From positions 10,008-74,007 of the forward strand of contig NZ_KZ857184.1 of NCBI RefSeq assembly GCF_003350925.1: a DNA stretch of 64,000 bases. Reading direction: 5' to 3'. The translations under genes and the position numbers were made by a program. Positions 26,361-35,427 of this stretch are shown one piece after another; position 1 is the first letter of the stretch; every line of letters starts with the position of its first letter. The notes beneath the pieces are model-generated. The model had not been told where the DNA came from. It did not search any database and was given only the letters and a program-made list of their open reading frames with translations. This DNA comes from Dyella tabacisoli. GTDB taxonomy: Bacteria > Pseudomonadota > Gammaproteobacteria > Xanthomonadales > Rhodanobacteraceae.

Positions 26361-27785
26361 TCAACGCGTCAGTAGATGAATCATCCGCTCGGCAAAACCC
26401 TTATACGGCGGCCTGAGCTTATCCGAGAGCGGCCAACGCGCCTGATGCAATATCGGCATCATCTTGCTGAGCGTCGCGAAGCCGTCGCGGCCGTGATAAT
26501 GACCCATGCCGCTGGGACCGATGCCGCCGAATGGCAGACTATTGCAGGCATTGTGAAAAAGCGTTTCGTTGATGCAGACACCACCGGCCACGACGCGGGA
26601 TAGCAGCTTTTCAATGCCCGCCTGATTGCGGCTGAAGTGATACAGCGCCAACGGGCGGTCGTGGGCGTTGATGTAGTTGATCGCCTCGTCCAGCGTCCGA
26701 TAGCTCTTGATCGGGAGAATCGGCCCAAAGATTTCCTCTTGCATCAGTTTCGCGTCGTCACTGGGATCGATCACCAACGTGGGCGGCAACAGACGCTCGG
26801 CTTGCGCACGAACAGGGTCTTTCAAGTCCGCCAGCGGAATCACTTCACTGCCGCGCGCCTTGGCGTCAGCAAGATAACCACACAAGCGCTGGTACTGAGG
26901 CTCGTTGACGATGCGCGTGTAATCGGGATTACCATCCAGTTCGGGATAACGATGCGCCACTTCCGCCCGCAACGCCTGCACCAGTTCATCGCGGCGCGCC
27001 TGGGGCACCAGCACGTAATCGGGTGCAATGCAGGTCTGCCCCGCATTGAGTAATTTGCCTGTCGCCAACCGCCTCGCGGCCTGCGCCATCGGGAAATCAT
27101 CGTCGATGATCGCCGGCGACTTACCGCCCAATTCCAATGTCAACGGCGTCAGGTTGGCCGCCGCCGCGGCCATGACTTTGCGGCCGATGGCGGTAGATCC
27201 GGTAAACACCAGATGATCGAACGGCAGCGCGGCGAAGGCACCCGCCACATCCGCGCCGCCTAGCGCTATCGCGACACGCTCGGCCGGAAACACTTCGGCC
27301 AGCAGCTCGCGTAGAAATTCGCTGGTTCGCGGTGTGTGCTCGGAAGGCTTGAGATAGACGTGATTGCCCGCGGCAATCGCCGTCGCCAGCGGCACCAACG
27401 CCAGGTTGACCGGATAATTCCAAGGCGAAATCACCCCGACGACACCGACCGGCACATAGCGCACTTCGGCGCGCGCCGGCCACAAACGCCAGCCTGCGCT
27501 GCGACGCTCGGGCCGCATCCATTGACGCAGATGCGCAAGCATATGGTCGATTTCGGTCAGCACGGTCATGCCTTCGCCGATCAGGCTTTCGTGCTTGGAG
27601 CGATGGCCGAAGTCGGCGCTGATCGCCGCCGCCATGTCGTCCAGCCGCGCCTTGTAAGCGCTGCGCAGGCGACGCAGATCGTCACGGCGCTGGGCATAAT
27701 CGGGCCGGTGTTCACCCCATGCATCGCGCAATTGCTGCAGGGTCGGGGCCAGCGTGACAACGGCTGTGGTGGCGGCGATATCCAT
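26361..27785 (-). CDS. Coniferyl-aldehyde-dehydrogenase-like ALDH
   Basis: A 474-residue NAD(P)-dependent aldehyde dehydrogenase. The N motif PWNYPVNLALVPLATAIAAGN and cofactor loop FTGST (194–198) are present, together with the catalytic E218 (LELGGKSPAI) and nucleophile C252 (NAGQTCIAPDYVLVP). The C-terminal part (CINETLFHNACNSLPFGGIGPSGMGHYHG) fits the short, class 3-like ALDHs that include CalB coniferyl aldehyde dehydrogenase and fatty-aldehyde enzymes. The substrate is therefore uncertain. GAGGA precedes the ATG. It is divergent from the AraC gene at 27976, which is the obvious candidate regulator. Confidence 0.9.
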   Translation of the reverse strand: MDIAATTAVVTLAPTLQQLRDAWGEHRPDYAQRRDDLRRLRSAYKARLDDMAAAISADFGHRSKHESLIGEGMTVLTEIDHMLAHLRQWMRPERRSAGWRLWPARAEVRYVPVGVVGVISPWNYPVNLALVPLATAIAAGNHVYLKPSEHTPRTSEFLRELLAEVFPAERVAIALGGADVAGAFAALPFDHLVFTGSTAIGRKVMAAAAANLTPLTLELGGKSPAIIDDDFPMAQAARRLATGKLLNAGQTCIAPDYVLVPQARRDELVQALRAEVAHRYPELDGNPDYTRIVNEPQYQRLCGYLADAKARGSEVIPLADLKDPVRAQAERLLPPTLVIDPSDDAKLMQEEIFGPILPIKSYRTLDEAINYINAHDRPLALYHFSRNQAGIEKLLSRVVAGGVCINETLFHNACNSLPFGGIGPSGMGHYHGRDGFATLSKMMPILHQARWPLSDKLRPPYKGFAERMIHLLTR

Positions 27786-27975
27786 GAAATTCCTCGCAGT
27801 TAGCCCTACACGCGGCGGGTTCGCCTAACCTGACCGGCCCGCGTCTCTGATGTACGCAACTTAGGCCACGCAGATTTAGGACATAAGGACGAAACAGGTC
27901 AATTGGCGGAAATGCTGCGCCGCGAAGCGCAGCGAAAAAAGAAGCGGCGTAGCATGGGGGACCATCACGGCCACT

Positions 27976-29019
27976 ATGGGTTTGCACGTGCCTCGTCCCA
28001 AACTAGACCCATACCAGTTTGCTCCCGAGATCGCACCGTTGGCCCTGGCGGAGCTGGCCGGGCTGGTGAGCGAACTCGGCGTATCTCCCGAACAACTGTG
28101 CGCCGATGTCGGCATCAGCAACAGCGACATGTGCGCGGGGGAGCTGATCTCCAACCGCCAGGTGGCGCGGCTTATCCGCCGCGCCATCCAGTTGACCGGC
28201 CGCAGCGACCTCGGCCTCGAAGTGGGACGGCGCCAGAACATCAGCCACTTCGGCCTGCCCGGCTTTGCCATGACCGCGATGCGCACCTTCGGCGAAGCGG
28301 TGGAGCTGGGCCTGCGTTATCAAGGGCAAAGCGGCGGATTGATGGATGTCACCTCCGAATTCGACGATCAATTCGCCGCCCTGCTCGGTCAAGCGCGCAC
28401 GAACGACCCGGTGGTAGAAACCTTTGTCGTCGAAGAGCTGTTCGCCAGCGTCATGGTGCTGGTGCGCATCCTGCTCGGCGACGGTTATCGCCCGCACGCC
28501 ATCGAGCTGGCCTATGCCGCGCCACCGCACGCGGCGCGCTATGCGGAAATCTTCAACTGCCCGATCAAGTTCGGCCAGCCACGGCACCGTGCGTTGTTTC
28601 CGCGTCAGTGGTTTACCTTGCCCTTGGCCAGCCACTCGCCGGTAGCCGCAGCGGAACTTCGCACCTTGCTCGAAGCGCGAGCGCGCCGGCAACAGGCGCC
28701 CAATACCGTGACGGCTATCGAGCATGTGTTGCAGCAGACCGGCAACGTTGCCATGTCGGTCGAAGAAGTCGCCTCGGCGCTGGGCCTGAGCACACGCACC
28801 TTGCGCCGGCGCCTGACCGAGGCCGGCACCTCGTTTCGCGCATTGAGCGAGCGCCTGCGCTCGCAAGAAGCACAGCACTTGTTGCGCGATGAAGGCCTGA
28901 CCGTCGCCGAGGCCAGCGAACAACTCGGCTTCAGCGATGCGCGCGCATTCCGCCGCGCCTTCAAGCGCTGGGTCGGCGAAGTGCCGGGGGCCATGCGGCG
29001 TGCGCGCATAGCGCCTTAG
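27976..29019 (+). CDS. AraC-family regulator with OruR-type N-terminal domain
   Basis: A 347-residue regulator. The N-terminal effector domain (PEIAPLALAELAGLVSELGVSPEQLC, then HFGLPGFAMTAMRTFGEAVELGLRY) is the 'arabinose-binding-like' domain of OruR/ArgR-type AraC proteins. The C-terminal double HTH begins near residue 255 (VEEVASALGLSTRTLRRRLTEAG) and ends EASEQLGFSDARAFRRAFKRWVG. It is divergent from the aldehyde dehydrogenase gene (190-bp gap) and upstream of the FAD/PLP/SDR operon (87 bp), so it could control either. The ATG has only a distant GGGGGA upstream. Confidence 0.9.
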   Translation: MGLHVPRPKLDPYQFAPEIAPLALAELAGLVSELGVSPEQLCADVGISNSDMCAGELISNRQVARLIRRAIQLTGRSDLGLEVGRRQNISHFGLPGFAMTAMRTFGEAVELGLRYQGQSGGLMDVTSEFDDQFAALLGQARTNDPVVETFVVEELFASVMVLVRILLGDGYRPHAIELAYAAPPHAARYAEIFNCPIKFGQPRHRALFPRQWFTLPLASHSPVAAAELRTLLEARARRQQAPNTVTAIEHVLQQTGNVAMSVEEVASALGLSTRTLRRRLTEAGTSFRALSERLRSQEAQHLLRDEGLTVAEASEQLGFSDARAFRRAFKRWVGEVPGAMRRARIAP

Positions 29020-29106
29020 CATCCACTGGATTTGGCCGCTAGCGACCCCTGTAGTGCCATCAAGGCGTGTGCTGGACTAAGGCTTCAGTTGTTTCGAGCC
29101 TGGACC

Positions 29107-30489
29107 ATGTCCGATAGATCGCCATTGCCCATCGCCGACGAACACGCGCGTTCGCAGGCACCCTCATCGCCACGCAATGACGTGATCGATGGCTTGCGCG
29201 GCAAGCAGGCCGCCTGGCAAAACTGGTCCGGCGCACAACGGGCGCAACCGTCCGACAAATGGATGCCGCGCGACGAGGACGAGCTTCGCCGCATGGTGCA
29301 GCGTGCCGATAGCTTGCGCGTAGTGGGCGCGGGTCATTCGTTCACGCCGCTGGTGCCGACTGCCGGGGCCATCCTGTCGCTGGATCACCTGAGCGGACTG
29401 GTCAACCACGATACCGCCACGCAGCAGGCGCGCATCTGGGCGGGCACGCGGCTGTTCGATGCCGGCCCCTTGCTGCAAGGCATCGGCCAGGCCATGCCCA
29501 ACCTCGGCGATATCGACCGGCAAAGTATCGCCGGCGCGTTGTCCACCGCCACCCACGGCACCGGCATCACCCTGCCCTGCATCGCCGCCGGCGCAAGTGC
29601 GCTGCGGCTGGTGACCGCGCAAGGCGAGGTGATCGAATGCAGTCGCGAACACGATGCCGACCTGTTTCGCGCTGCCGCGGTATCGCTGGGCGCGCTCGGC
29701 GTCATCACGCAAGTCAGTTTGCAAAACATGCCCGCCTACCGCCTGCGCGAACGCGTGCATGTACAGCATCTGGATACCTTGCTGCCCGAACTCGATACGT
29801 GGGCACAGCGGCATCGTCACTTTGAGCTGTTTACGTTTCCGAACAGCAGGCTGGCGATCGTCAAGACACTCGACCTCAGCGAAGACCCCATCACGACCGA
29901 AACGCAAGGCGGCGACTCCGACGATGTTGCGCTGAAGCTGGGCTGCGAACTCACGCGCTGGCTGCCTAGCCTGGGACGCGGCTTGCAGGCCATGATCGGC
30001 CGCTTCATCAAGCCCACGGATCGGGTGAACCACTGGTACAAAATTTTCGCCTCGGCCCGCAACGTGCGTTTCAACGAAATGGAATACCAGGTACCGGCAG
30101 CCGCCGGAGCGGCCTGCCTGGATGAGGTTTGCAAAGCGGTGGCCGCCAGCAAGGTCGATGTGTTCTTTCCGATCGAATTCCGTTTCATCGCGCCCGATGC
30201 TTATTGGCTGAGCCCGTTCCAGGGGGCGCCGGGCGAAGCGCGCTGTTCGATTTCGGTGCACCAGTATCACAAGCAGGATTACCGGCCCTTGTTCGCCGCC
30301 GCCGAGCCGGTGCTGCGCCGCCACGGCGGCCGGCCGCACTGGGGCAAGTTGCATACCGTCGATACGGCGGGCTTGCACGCGCTATATCCCGATCTCGGGC
30401 GTTTCCTGCAATTGCGCCAAGAACTCGATCCGCACGGCAAGTTTCTCAATCCGTATTTGCGAAAACTGTTCGGGGTGCCTGCGTCATGA
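29107..30489 (+). CDS. FAD-linked oxidase, aldonolactone-oxidase type
   Basis: A 460-residue VAO-family flavoprotein. The FAD-binding domain carries RVVGAGHSFTPLVPT, where H77 is the usual 8α-histidyl attachment position, and GQAMPNLGDIDRQSIAGALSTATHGTG-type motifs. The C-terminal ALO domain contains the motif H411-W-G-K that marks D-arabinono-, L-gulono- and related lactone oxidases. The ATG at 29107 is chosen over a further-upstream start because similarity begins after it. The substrate is likely a sugar lactone or a polyol but is not established. Its stop overlaps the next gene by 4 bp (ATGA). Confidence 0.88.
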   Translation: MSDRSPLPIADEHARSQAPSSPRNDVIDGLRGKQAAWQNWSGAQRAQPSDKWMPRDEDELRRMVQRADSLRVVGAGHSFTPLVPTAGAILSLDHLSGLVNHDTATQQARIWAGTRLFDAGPLLQGIGQAMPNLGDIDRQSIAGALSTATHGTGITLPCIAAGASALRLVTAQGEVIECSREHDADLFRAAAVSLGALGVITQVSLQNMPAYRLRERVHVQHLDTLLPELDTWAQRHRHFELFTFPNSRLAIVKTLDLSEDPITTETQGGDSDDVALKLGCELTRWLPSLGRGLQAMIGRFIKPTDRVNHWYKIFASARNVRFNEMEYQVPAAAGAACLDEVCKAVAASKVDVFFPIEFRFIAPDAYWLSPFQGAPGEARCSISVHQYHKQDYRPLFAAAEPVLRRHGGRPHWGKLHTVDTAGLHALYPDLGRFLQLRQELDPHGKFLNPYLRKLFGVPAS

Positions 30490-31685
30490 ACTCGACGGAA
30501 CCACACGATGCTTATTTCAATGCCCTGCAGCAGGCACTGAATCAGGCCGGTATCGCGTGGCCCAGCGTGGTGATCGACCGCGCGCGGATGCGCCGTAATG
30601 CCGTGCGCCTGAAAAATCTGATCGCACCGGGTTCACGCCTGCGCCTGGTCGAAAAATCCTTGCCGGTGCCCGCACTGCTGGACGAGGCGATGGCTCTGAC
30701 CGGCACTCGCGCGCTGATGGTGTTTCACGAACCGCAGCTACGTCAGGTCGTGCAGCACTATCCAGACAGCGATCTATTGATGGGTAAACCGATGCCGGTG
30801 CTTGCCGCACTGCATTTCTACCGGCATTTACCGGATAACGGTTTCGATCCCGCGCGCCAATTGCAATGGCTGATCGATACGCCCGCGCGGTTACAGGAAT
30901 ATCTGGAACTTGCCCAAGGCCTGGGCACCCGGTTGCGCATCAACATCGAGATCGATGTCGGCCTGCACCGTGGCGGCGCAGCCGACCCAGCGGCACTGCG
31001 CGCCATGTTGGATCAGCTACGCAAAGCACCCGAGCATTTGGAGTTTTCCGGCTTGATGGGCTACGACGCTCACGTCGGCAAATTGCCGCCGTTGTTGCAA
31101 CGTCGCGATACGGGTTTCGCCAAGGCCGTCGAGGCTTATCGTGCCTACCAGGCGATAGCGCGGGCCGAATTTCCCGAGCTGGCGCCGGCGATGTGCTGGA
31201 ACGGCGCCGGTAGCCCAACCGTCGCATTGCACCGTCAGCACTCGCCGCTCAACGATGTATCTGCCGGCTCGGCCTTACTCAAGCCGCTGGAGTTCGACAT
31301 CGAGCCATTGGCCGAATTCGAGCCGGCGATATTCGTCACTACCCCGGTTCTCAAAGCACAACGTGGAACCCGCCTGCCTGGACCACCCTGGCTATCTAAG
31401 CTGCTTTATGGCGGCCGCGCGAATCGCGCGCACAGCTATTTCATCTATGGCGGCGGCTGGCCGGCCGAACCCGTTTCACCGGCCGGATTGGTGACCAACA
31501 AGCAATTCGGGCTCAGCTTCAACCAATCGATTCTCAACGGGCCGCGCACACCTGCGCTGGCGGTCAACGACACCGTGTTCTTCCGCCCCTATCAGTCTGA
31601 AGGCACGCTGCTGCATTACGGCCCGATACGAGTGATCGACGACGGCCTGGTCGTCGATGAGTGGCTGCCCTTCGGGGAGGTCTGA
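30486..31685 (+). CDS. PLP-dependent alanine-racemase-fold enzyme (DSD1-like)
   Basis: A 399-residue protein with an alanine-racemase-type TIM barrel. WPSVVIDRARMRRNAVRLKNL opens the barrel, and K57 in LRLVEKSLPVPALL is the probable PLP lysine. LRINIEIDVGLHRGG and LEFSGLMGYDAHVGKLP follow. The C-terminal part (GSALLKPLEFDIEPL and FNQSILNG) resembles the D-threonine aldolase / D-serine dehydratase group. Relatives are annotated as DSD1 family, amino-acid deaminases or racemases. The start overlaps the oxidase stop by 4 bp and its end overlaps the SDR start by 1 bp (TGATG), so the three genes are strongly coupled. The substrate is unknown. Confidence 0.85.
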   Translation: MNSTEPHDAYFNALQQALNQAGIAWPSVVIDRARMRRNAVRLKNLIAPGSRLRLVEKSLPVPALLDEAMALTGTRALMVFHEPQLRQVVQHYPDSDLLMGKPMPVLAALHFYRHLPDNGFDPARQLQWLIDTPARLQEYLELAQGLGTRLRINIEIDVGLHRGGAADPAALRAMLDQLRKAPEHLEFSGLMGYDAHVGKLPPLLQRRDTGFAKAVEAYRAYQAIARAEFPELAPAMCWNGAGSPTVALHRQHSPLNDVSAGSALLKPLEFDIEPLAEFEPAIFVTTPVLKAQRGTRLPGPPWLSKLLYGGRANRAHSYFIYGGGWPAEPVSPAGLVTNKQFGLSFNQSILNGPRTPALAVNDTVFFRPYQSEGTLLHYGPIRVIDDGLVVDEWLPFGEV

Positions 31686-32506
31686 TGCCACGGATCGTAC
31701 TCATCACCGGCGCCTCGTCGGGCATCGGAAAAAGTTGCGCACAGCACCTTCAACAACGCGGGTATCGGGTGTATGGCACCAGCCGTGGCGCGGTGTTTCC
31801 GAACGAGGTATCCGCCGGCGAAGTCGCGATGATTCCGATGGATGTGCGCTCACAAGCCTCCGTCGAACAGGCCGTGCAATGGATTCTGGCGCGCGAAGGC
31901 AGGCTGGACATCGTCGTCAACAATGCCGGCAACGGAATCGCCGGTGCCATCGAAGATACTTCGATCGCGGAGGCGCAAGCGCAGTTCGATACCAACTTCT
32001 TCGGCATGCTGCGGGTATGCCACGCCACCCTGCCGGTGCTGCGCCGGCAAGGCAGCGGTTATCTGATTAACGTCAGCTCGATTGCCGGCCGCATCGGCGT
32101 GCCATTCCAGGGTCTGTATAGCGCCAGCAAATTCGCCATCGAAGGCTTGACCGAAGTGCTGCGTGCCGAAGTGCGGCCTTACGGGGTGCGGGTAGCACTC
32201 ATCGAGCCGGGCGATTTCCATACCGGCTTTACCGTCCAACGATGTATTGCCGCGGCGGCACAAGTACCGGGCAGCTATAGCGAGCGTTTCCGCACGGCCT
32301 TGAGCGTCATGGAAAAAGACGAGACCCGCGGCGCGACACCGGAGGCTATCGCGCAATTGCTCGAACGCATCATCAATACGCCGTCGCCGAAGCTGCGCCA
32401 TCTGGTCGGCCCTGCGGCACAGAAGTTGAGCGTATCGCTGATCCAGAAGCTGCTGCCGCAAAAAACGTTTGAAGCCATCATCGATAAGTACTACGGCATC
32501 TGGTAA
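31685..32506 (+). CDS. Short-chain dehydrogenase/reductase
   Basis: A classical SDR of 273 residues. The cofactor loop is TGASSGIG (8–15), NNAG lies at 79–82, and the catalytic residues are S131 or S132, Y145 and K149 (NVSSIAGRIG, LYSASKFAIEGL). A basic residue after the first glycine-rich strand (GTSRG) suggests NADP(H). The start at 31685 is coupled to the PLP-enzyme gene by a TGATG overlap and preceded by GGAGG. It is the last gene of the FAD-oxidase / PLP / SDR operon. It converges with the MFS gene across 16 bp. Substrate unknown. Confidence 0.9.
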   Translation: MPRIVLITGASSGIGKSCAQHLQQRGYRVYGTSRGAVFPNEVSAGEVAMIPMDVRSQASVEQAVQWILAREGRLDIVVNNAGNGIAGAIEDTSIAEAQAQFDTNFFGMLRVCHATLPVLRRQGSGYLINVSSIAGRIGVPFQGLYSASKFAIEGLTEVLRAEVRPYGVRVALIEPGDFHTGFTVQRCIAAAAQVPGSYSERFRTALSVMEKDETRGATPEAIAQLLERIINTPSPKLRHLVGPAAQKLSVSLIQKLLPQKTFEAIIDKYYGIW

Positions 32507-32522
32507 ATCGGTACCGGCCTGA

Positions 32523-33683
32523 TTACGCCGGCCGCCGCCTCGGCCCGCCCATGGCAAGAATGCCTTGCAACACCAGCAGCACGATCAACAAGCCGCAGCC
32601 AAAGGTCCATCGGCCCGCATCGGCGACCGGTTCGAGTACGGCGATAAAGGCGGTAGCGCCCGCGTTGCCCACCAGCCAGAACAGGCTTGCCGCAGTGCCT
32701 GCGTGATCTTCGCCGGTGGTGTTCACTACGGCCTGAATCAATAGCGGCAAAGGCGCCAACAAGGTCGCACCAAGCACGATGCCGCTGAGGCACAGCACGA
32801 TCGGCGAGCCGCTGTTGAACAACACCATGGTGACGCCGATCGAGCCCACCGCGGCCGCAACCATCAGCGAGCGCAAACCCATCCTGCGCGCCACGGGCTC
32901 GATCAACGCCATCGAAATGATGCCGCTGACCAACATGCACAACGCCACGATACCCGCCGTCTGCGCATCGATCCCCTGCCGGTGGAGAATCGATTCCAGC
33001 CAGGTGGAGATCGCGTTGAAATAGCCGTTGGCGAGAAAAAAATAGGCGATCAACACCAGAAATACCGGCGAGCGCAGCATCGTCATCATGCCGGCCCGCC
33101 ACGATGGCCGAGGGCCTGCAGCCACCTTGGCTTCACGCGGATCGACCGGCACCCAAAACCAGGTCAGCAGCGCCAATGCGCCCAGTACGGCGGCATCGAG
33201 CCATAACGTCCTATACCCAATGACCGGCACCAGCACGAAGGCCAGGGCAAGACCGATAAACATGGCCATACTCGGGATTTCGGTGGCGCGCAGACGCTCG
33301 CCCTCATCGAACCAGATCAGCGCCAACCGGGCGATCAGGCCCAGTACCAAGGGCTGTAACAGTGCAAATGCCAACTGCCCGGCAAACAGATAGGCATAAC
33401 TCGGCTCGACCATGCGCAGCAAAGCAGCCAAGGCCATGCCCACCGCACTGATACGCAACGAGGTGCGCACGGGCACGCGATCAAGCCACACACCGACCGG
33501 CAACGCCAGCAGCACGAACAACAGCGGAAACACCAGCGACAGATTGCCGATCGCGCTCGGCGACACACCGTAATGCGTGGCGATCTCGCTGGTCATCGGC
33601 GCAAAGCGCAGCCATTCAAACTGCATCAATGCCTGCAGTGCGGCGTACACCGAGAGAACGCGATAGCGCAGCGGTACCATCAT
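32523..33683 (-). CDS. Major facilitator superfamily transporter
   Basis: A 386-residue inner-membrane protein with about 12 spans and the MFS loop 2–3 motif region LALPVGVWLDRVPVRTSLRISA near residue 58. The start is one of two adjacent ATGs. The family subgroup (no fused domains, central loop DPREAKVAAGPRPSWRAG) does not tell the substrate. It faces the FAD/PLP/SDR operon tail to tail with a 16-bp gap, so it could move that pathway's substrate or product, but it has its own promoter. No terminator is visible between the two. Confidence 0.88.
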   Translation of the reverse strand: MMVPLRYRVLSVYAALQALMQFEWLRFAPMTSEIATHYGVSPSAIGNLSLVFPLLFVLLALPVGVWLDRVPVRTSLRISAVGMALAALLRMVEPSYAYLFAGQLAFALLQPLVLGLIARLALIWFDEGERLRATEIPSMAMFIGLALAFVLVPVIGYRTLWLDAAVLGALALLTWFWVPVDPREAKVAAGPRPSWRAGMMTMLRSPVFLVLIAYFFLANGYFNAISTWLESILHRQGIDAQTAGIVALCMLVSGIISMALIEPVARRMGLRSLMVAAAVGSIGVTMVLFNSGSPIVLCLSGIVLGATLLAPLPLLIQAVVNTTGEDHAGTAASLFWLVGNAGATAFIAVLEPVADAGRWTFGCGLLIVLLVLQGILAMGGPRRRPA

Positions 33684-33879
33684 GATTGCCCCGATTCGTT
33701 AAAGGCCGCGACGCCCCATCCGCATCGCCAGACCAGGGCACAGTCGAACACACCCACGCACCATGCCAAAGGGCAAATCGGGCCAAAACCTCGGACAGGC
33801 TACCGAGCGACTACTCTGCGCCAGCCTTCCATCTGGCCGCTTTCGTAACGATCTCCCATGTCGGCAACCCTGACTCGAT

Positions 33880-33912
33880 GATGGGGCGCCTCTGACAACC
33901 AGGCGCCCCATC
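33880..33912 (-). terminator. Hairpin terminator after the pectin-acetylesterase-like gene
   Basis: Perfect 12-bp stem GATGGGGCGCCT / AGGCGCCCCATC with a 9-nt loop, starting 11 bp beyond the stop of the minus-strand gene. It lacks a long T tract. Confidence 0.7.
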
Positions 33913-33923
33913 GAAGATCACAC

Positions 33924-35324
33924 TCAGCTCTTATGCCCTGAAATACCTCCGGCATCGCCGGTGAGGTTGAAGATGCTGTCGATCAGCGACAGGAAGGTCG
34001 AGAAGCTGAAATCGGACCAACGCTGCGTGCGCCTGACCTTCATCACCGGCACCAAGGCCGGATCTTGCTGCGACAGCAAGTCGTTGACGAAATCGCTGAC
34101 GTTGGCATCGATGCCGTTCTCGTTGATATTCGAACCGCTGAAGCTCACTGCCGTGACCATGTGATTGTTGATGAAATCGCTGCGCGCCCACGGCATGTAG
34201 TAGCCGAAGTTCGGCAGCGGCGCGGTGACCTGCTGGATGCCCGGCAGCTCCTGGTCGAACAGTGCCAGCGCTGCGGCATCCTTGCTGGCGTCATCCGGCG
34301 CGGCGATCACCGAAGGAATGAACGGGCGATAGTGATAAGCGGCAATGATCTTGTCCTGCTGATAAGTCGACAGGCCAAAACGATCATGTGGATACTGCTG
34401 GGACAGCGCCGTATAAATACTGCTCAGATTGCTCGGATCGAAGCCCTTCAGGCGCTGGGATGCCAGTGCAAACAAGCCATCGGGCGCGGCGAAATCCCAT
34501 TCGGCGGCCACCTTGCGATACAGATACACCGAGGGATGATCGATGGGGTCGTCATCGAAGCGCGTATTGAACAGGGTGCCGGCATCACTGAGCGCCGAGC
34601 TGCTGACCTGCGGCTGCAAGGTGTCGTGGATGAACGCATAGTTGGAAAGCGTGCCGAAGCCGCCCGCGCTCAGGCCATAGACCATCAGGCGATCCGGCTT
34701 GCCAAAGCCATGATCGACCAGCCACTGGGTCACCACTTGCGCGTTCTTCAAGCCGTTGAAGTGCTGCACGCGCGAGGTGCTGCCATCGGGCGATGTGTAG
34801 GTGCGTATGGCACTGCCCATGTGAATGTCGCCGGTGCAGTACGGTAGAAACACCTGATTCCAGTCCTGCGTTTCCACGCGCGGTTCGCCGACCAGGATGG
34901 TGGTCAGGTTGATGCGCGTCATCAACGGCGAGAGAAACGTAGCCAGCAATGACTCATTGAAGGTTCCGCTCATGTAGTTCTGCGGAATGCCATCGGGATT
35001 GAATGCGCCCAACCCTTGGGCGGGCCCCGTCTCGGTGTTGGTACACATGCCGTAGTCGAAACAGGCGCCGCCGGGCTCCATGGTGAACAACAGGTTCTTC
35101 GACGGCGCGCGGTTGATATAGAAACGGTAAGGCGTGCCGTTGCCGCAATCGGCACCGCTGTCGGCGGGTAGCGTGACTTCATACCATTGGTAGTACGGGA
35201 TGGACGGATCGGGTTGCGCCTGTGCCGCCGGTGCGCCGGCGCCCGATGCGTATGCGCTGATCGTGGCAAAGCCCATCAATAAGCCTGCCATCCAATGCCA
35301 GATACGACGATGTGCGGTAAGCAT
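33924..35324 (-). CDS. Pectin-acetylesterase-family secreted hydrolase
   Basis: A 466-residue exported alpha/beta hydrolase of the pectinacetylesterase (PAE) family. A signal peptide (IWHWMAGLLMGFATISAYASG, cleavage near residue 27) precedes the segment YYQWYEVTLPADSGADCGNGTPYRFYI and the glycine/cysteine-rich oxyanion region EPGGACFDYGMC. The nucleophile elbow GLSAGGFGTLSNYAF fits the family serine. AGGAGG lies five bases before the ATG. Bacterial PAE-like enzymes may deacetylate pectin or act as general vtpJ-type esterases; pectin is only one option. The next gene upstream on the same strand encodes a membrane-anchored helical protein. Confidence 0.88.
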   Translation of the reverse strand: MLTAHRRIWHWMAGLLMGFATISAYASGAGAPAAQAQPDPSIPYYQWYEVTLPADSGADCGNGTPYRFYINRAPSKNLLFTMEPGGACFDYGMCTNTETGPAQGLGAFNPDGIPQNYMSGTFNESLLATFLSPLMTRINLTTILVGEPRVETQDWNQVFLPYCTGDIHMGSAIRTYTSPDGSTSRVQHFNGLKNAQVVTQWLVDHGFGKPDRLMVYGLSAGGFGTLSNYAFIHDTLQPQVSSSALSDAGTLFNTRFDDDPIDHPSVYLYRKVAAEWDFAAPDGLFALASQRLKGFDPSNLSSIYTALSQQYPHDRFGLSTYQQDKIIAAYHYRPFIPSVIAAPDDASKDAAALALFDQELPGIQQVTAPLPNFGYYMPWARSDFINNHMVTAVSFSGSNINENGIDANVSDFVNDLLSQQDPALVPVMKVRRTQRWSDFSFSTFLSLIDSIFNLTGDAGGISGHKS

Positions 35325-35427
35325 GATGCCTCCTGATATGTCGTGGTTTTCAGCAGATCAAAAGATCTGCGCTAGCTATCGTTGCTGCATCCCCTGTTAC
35401 TGAAATATCGGCCTGATGTGAACGGGC

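Noticed and set aside
30129-30485. Extended N terminus of the PLP enzyme
   Set aside because: It lies inside the FAD-oxidase gene in another frame; similarity and coupling both support the start at 30486.
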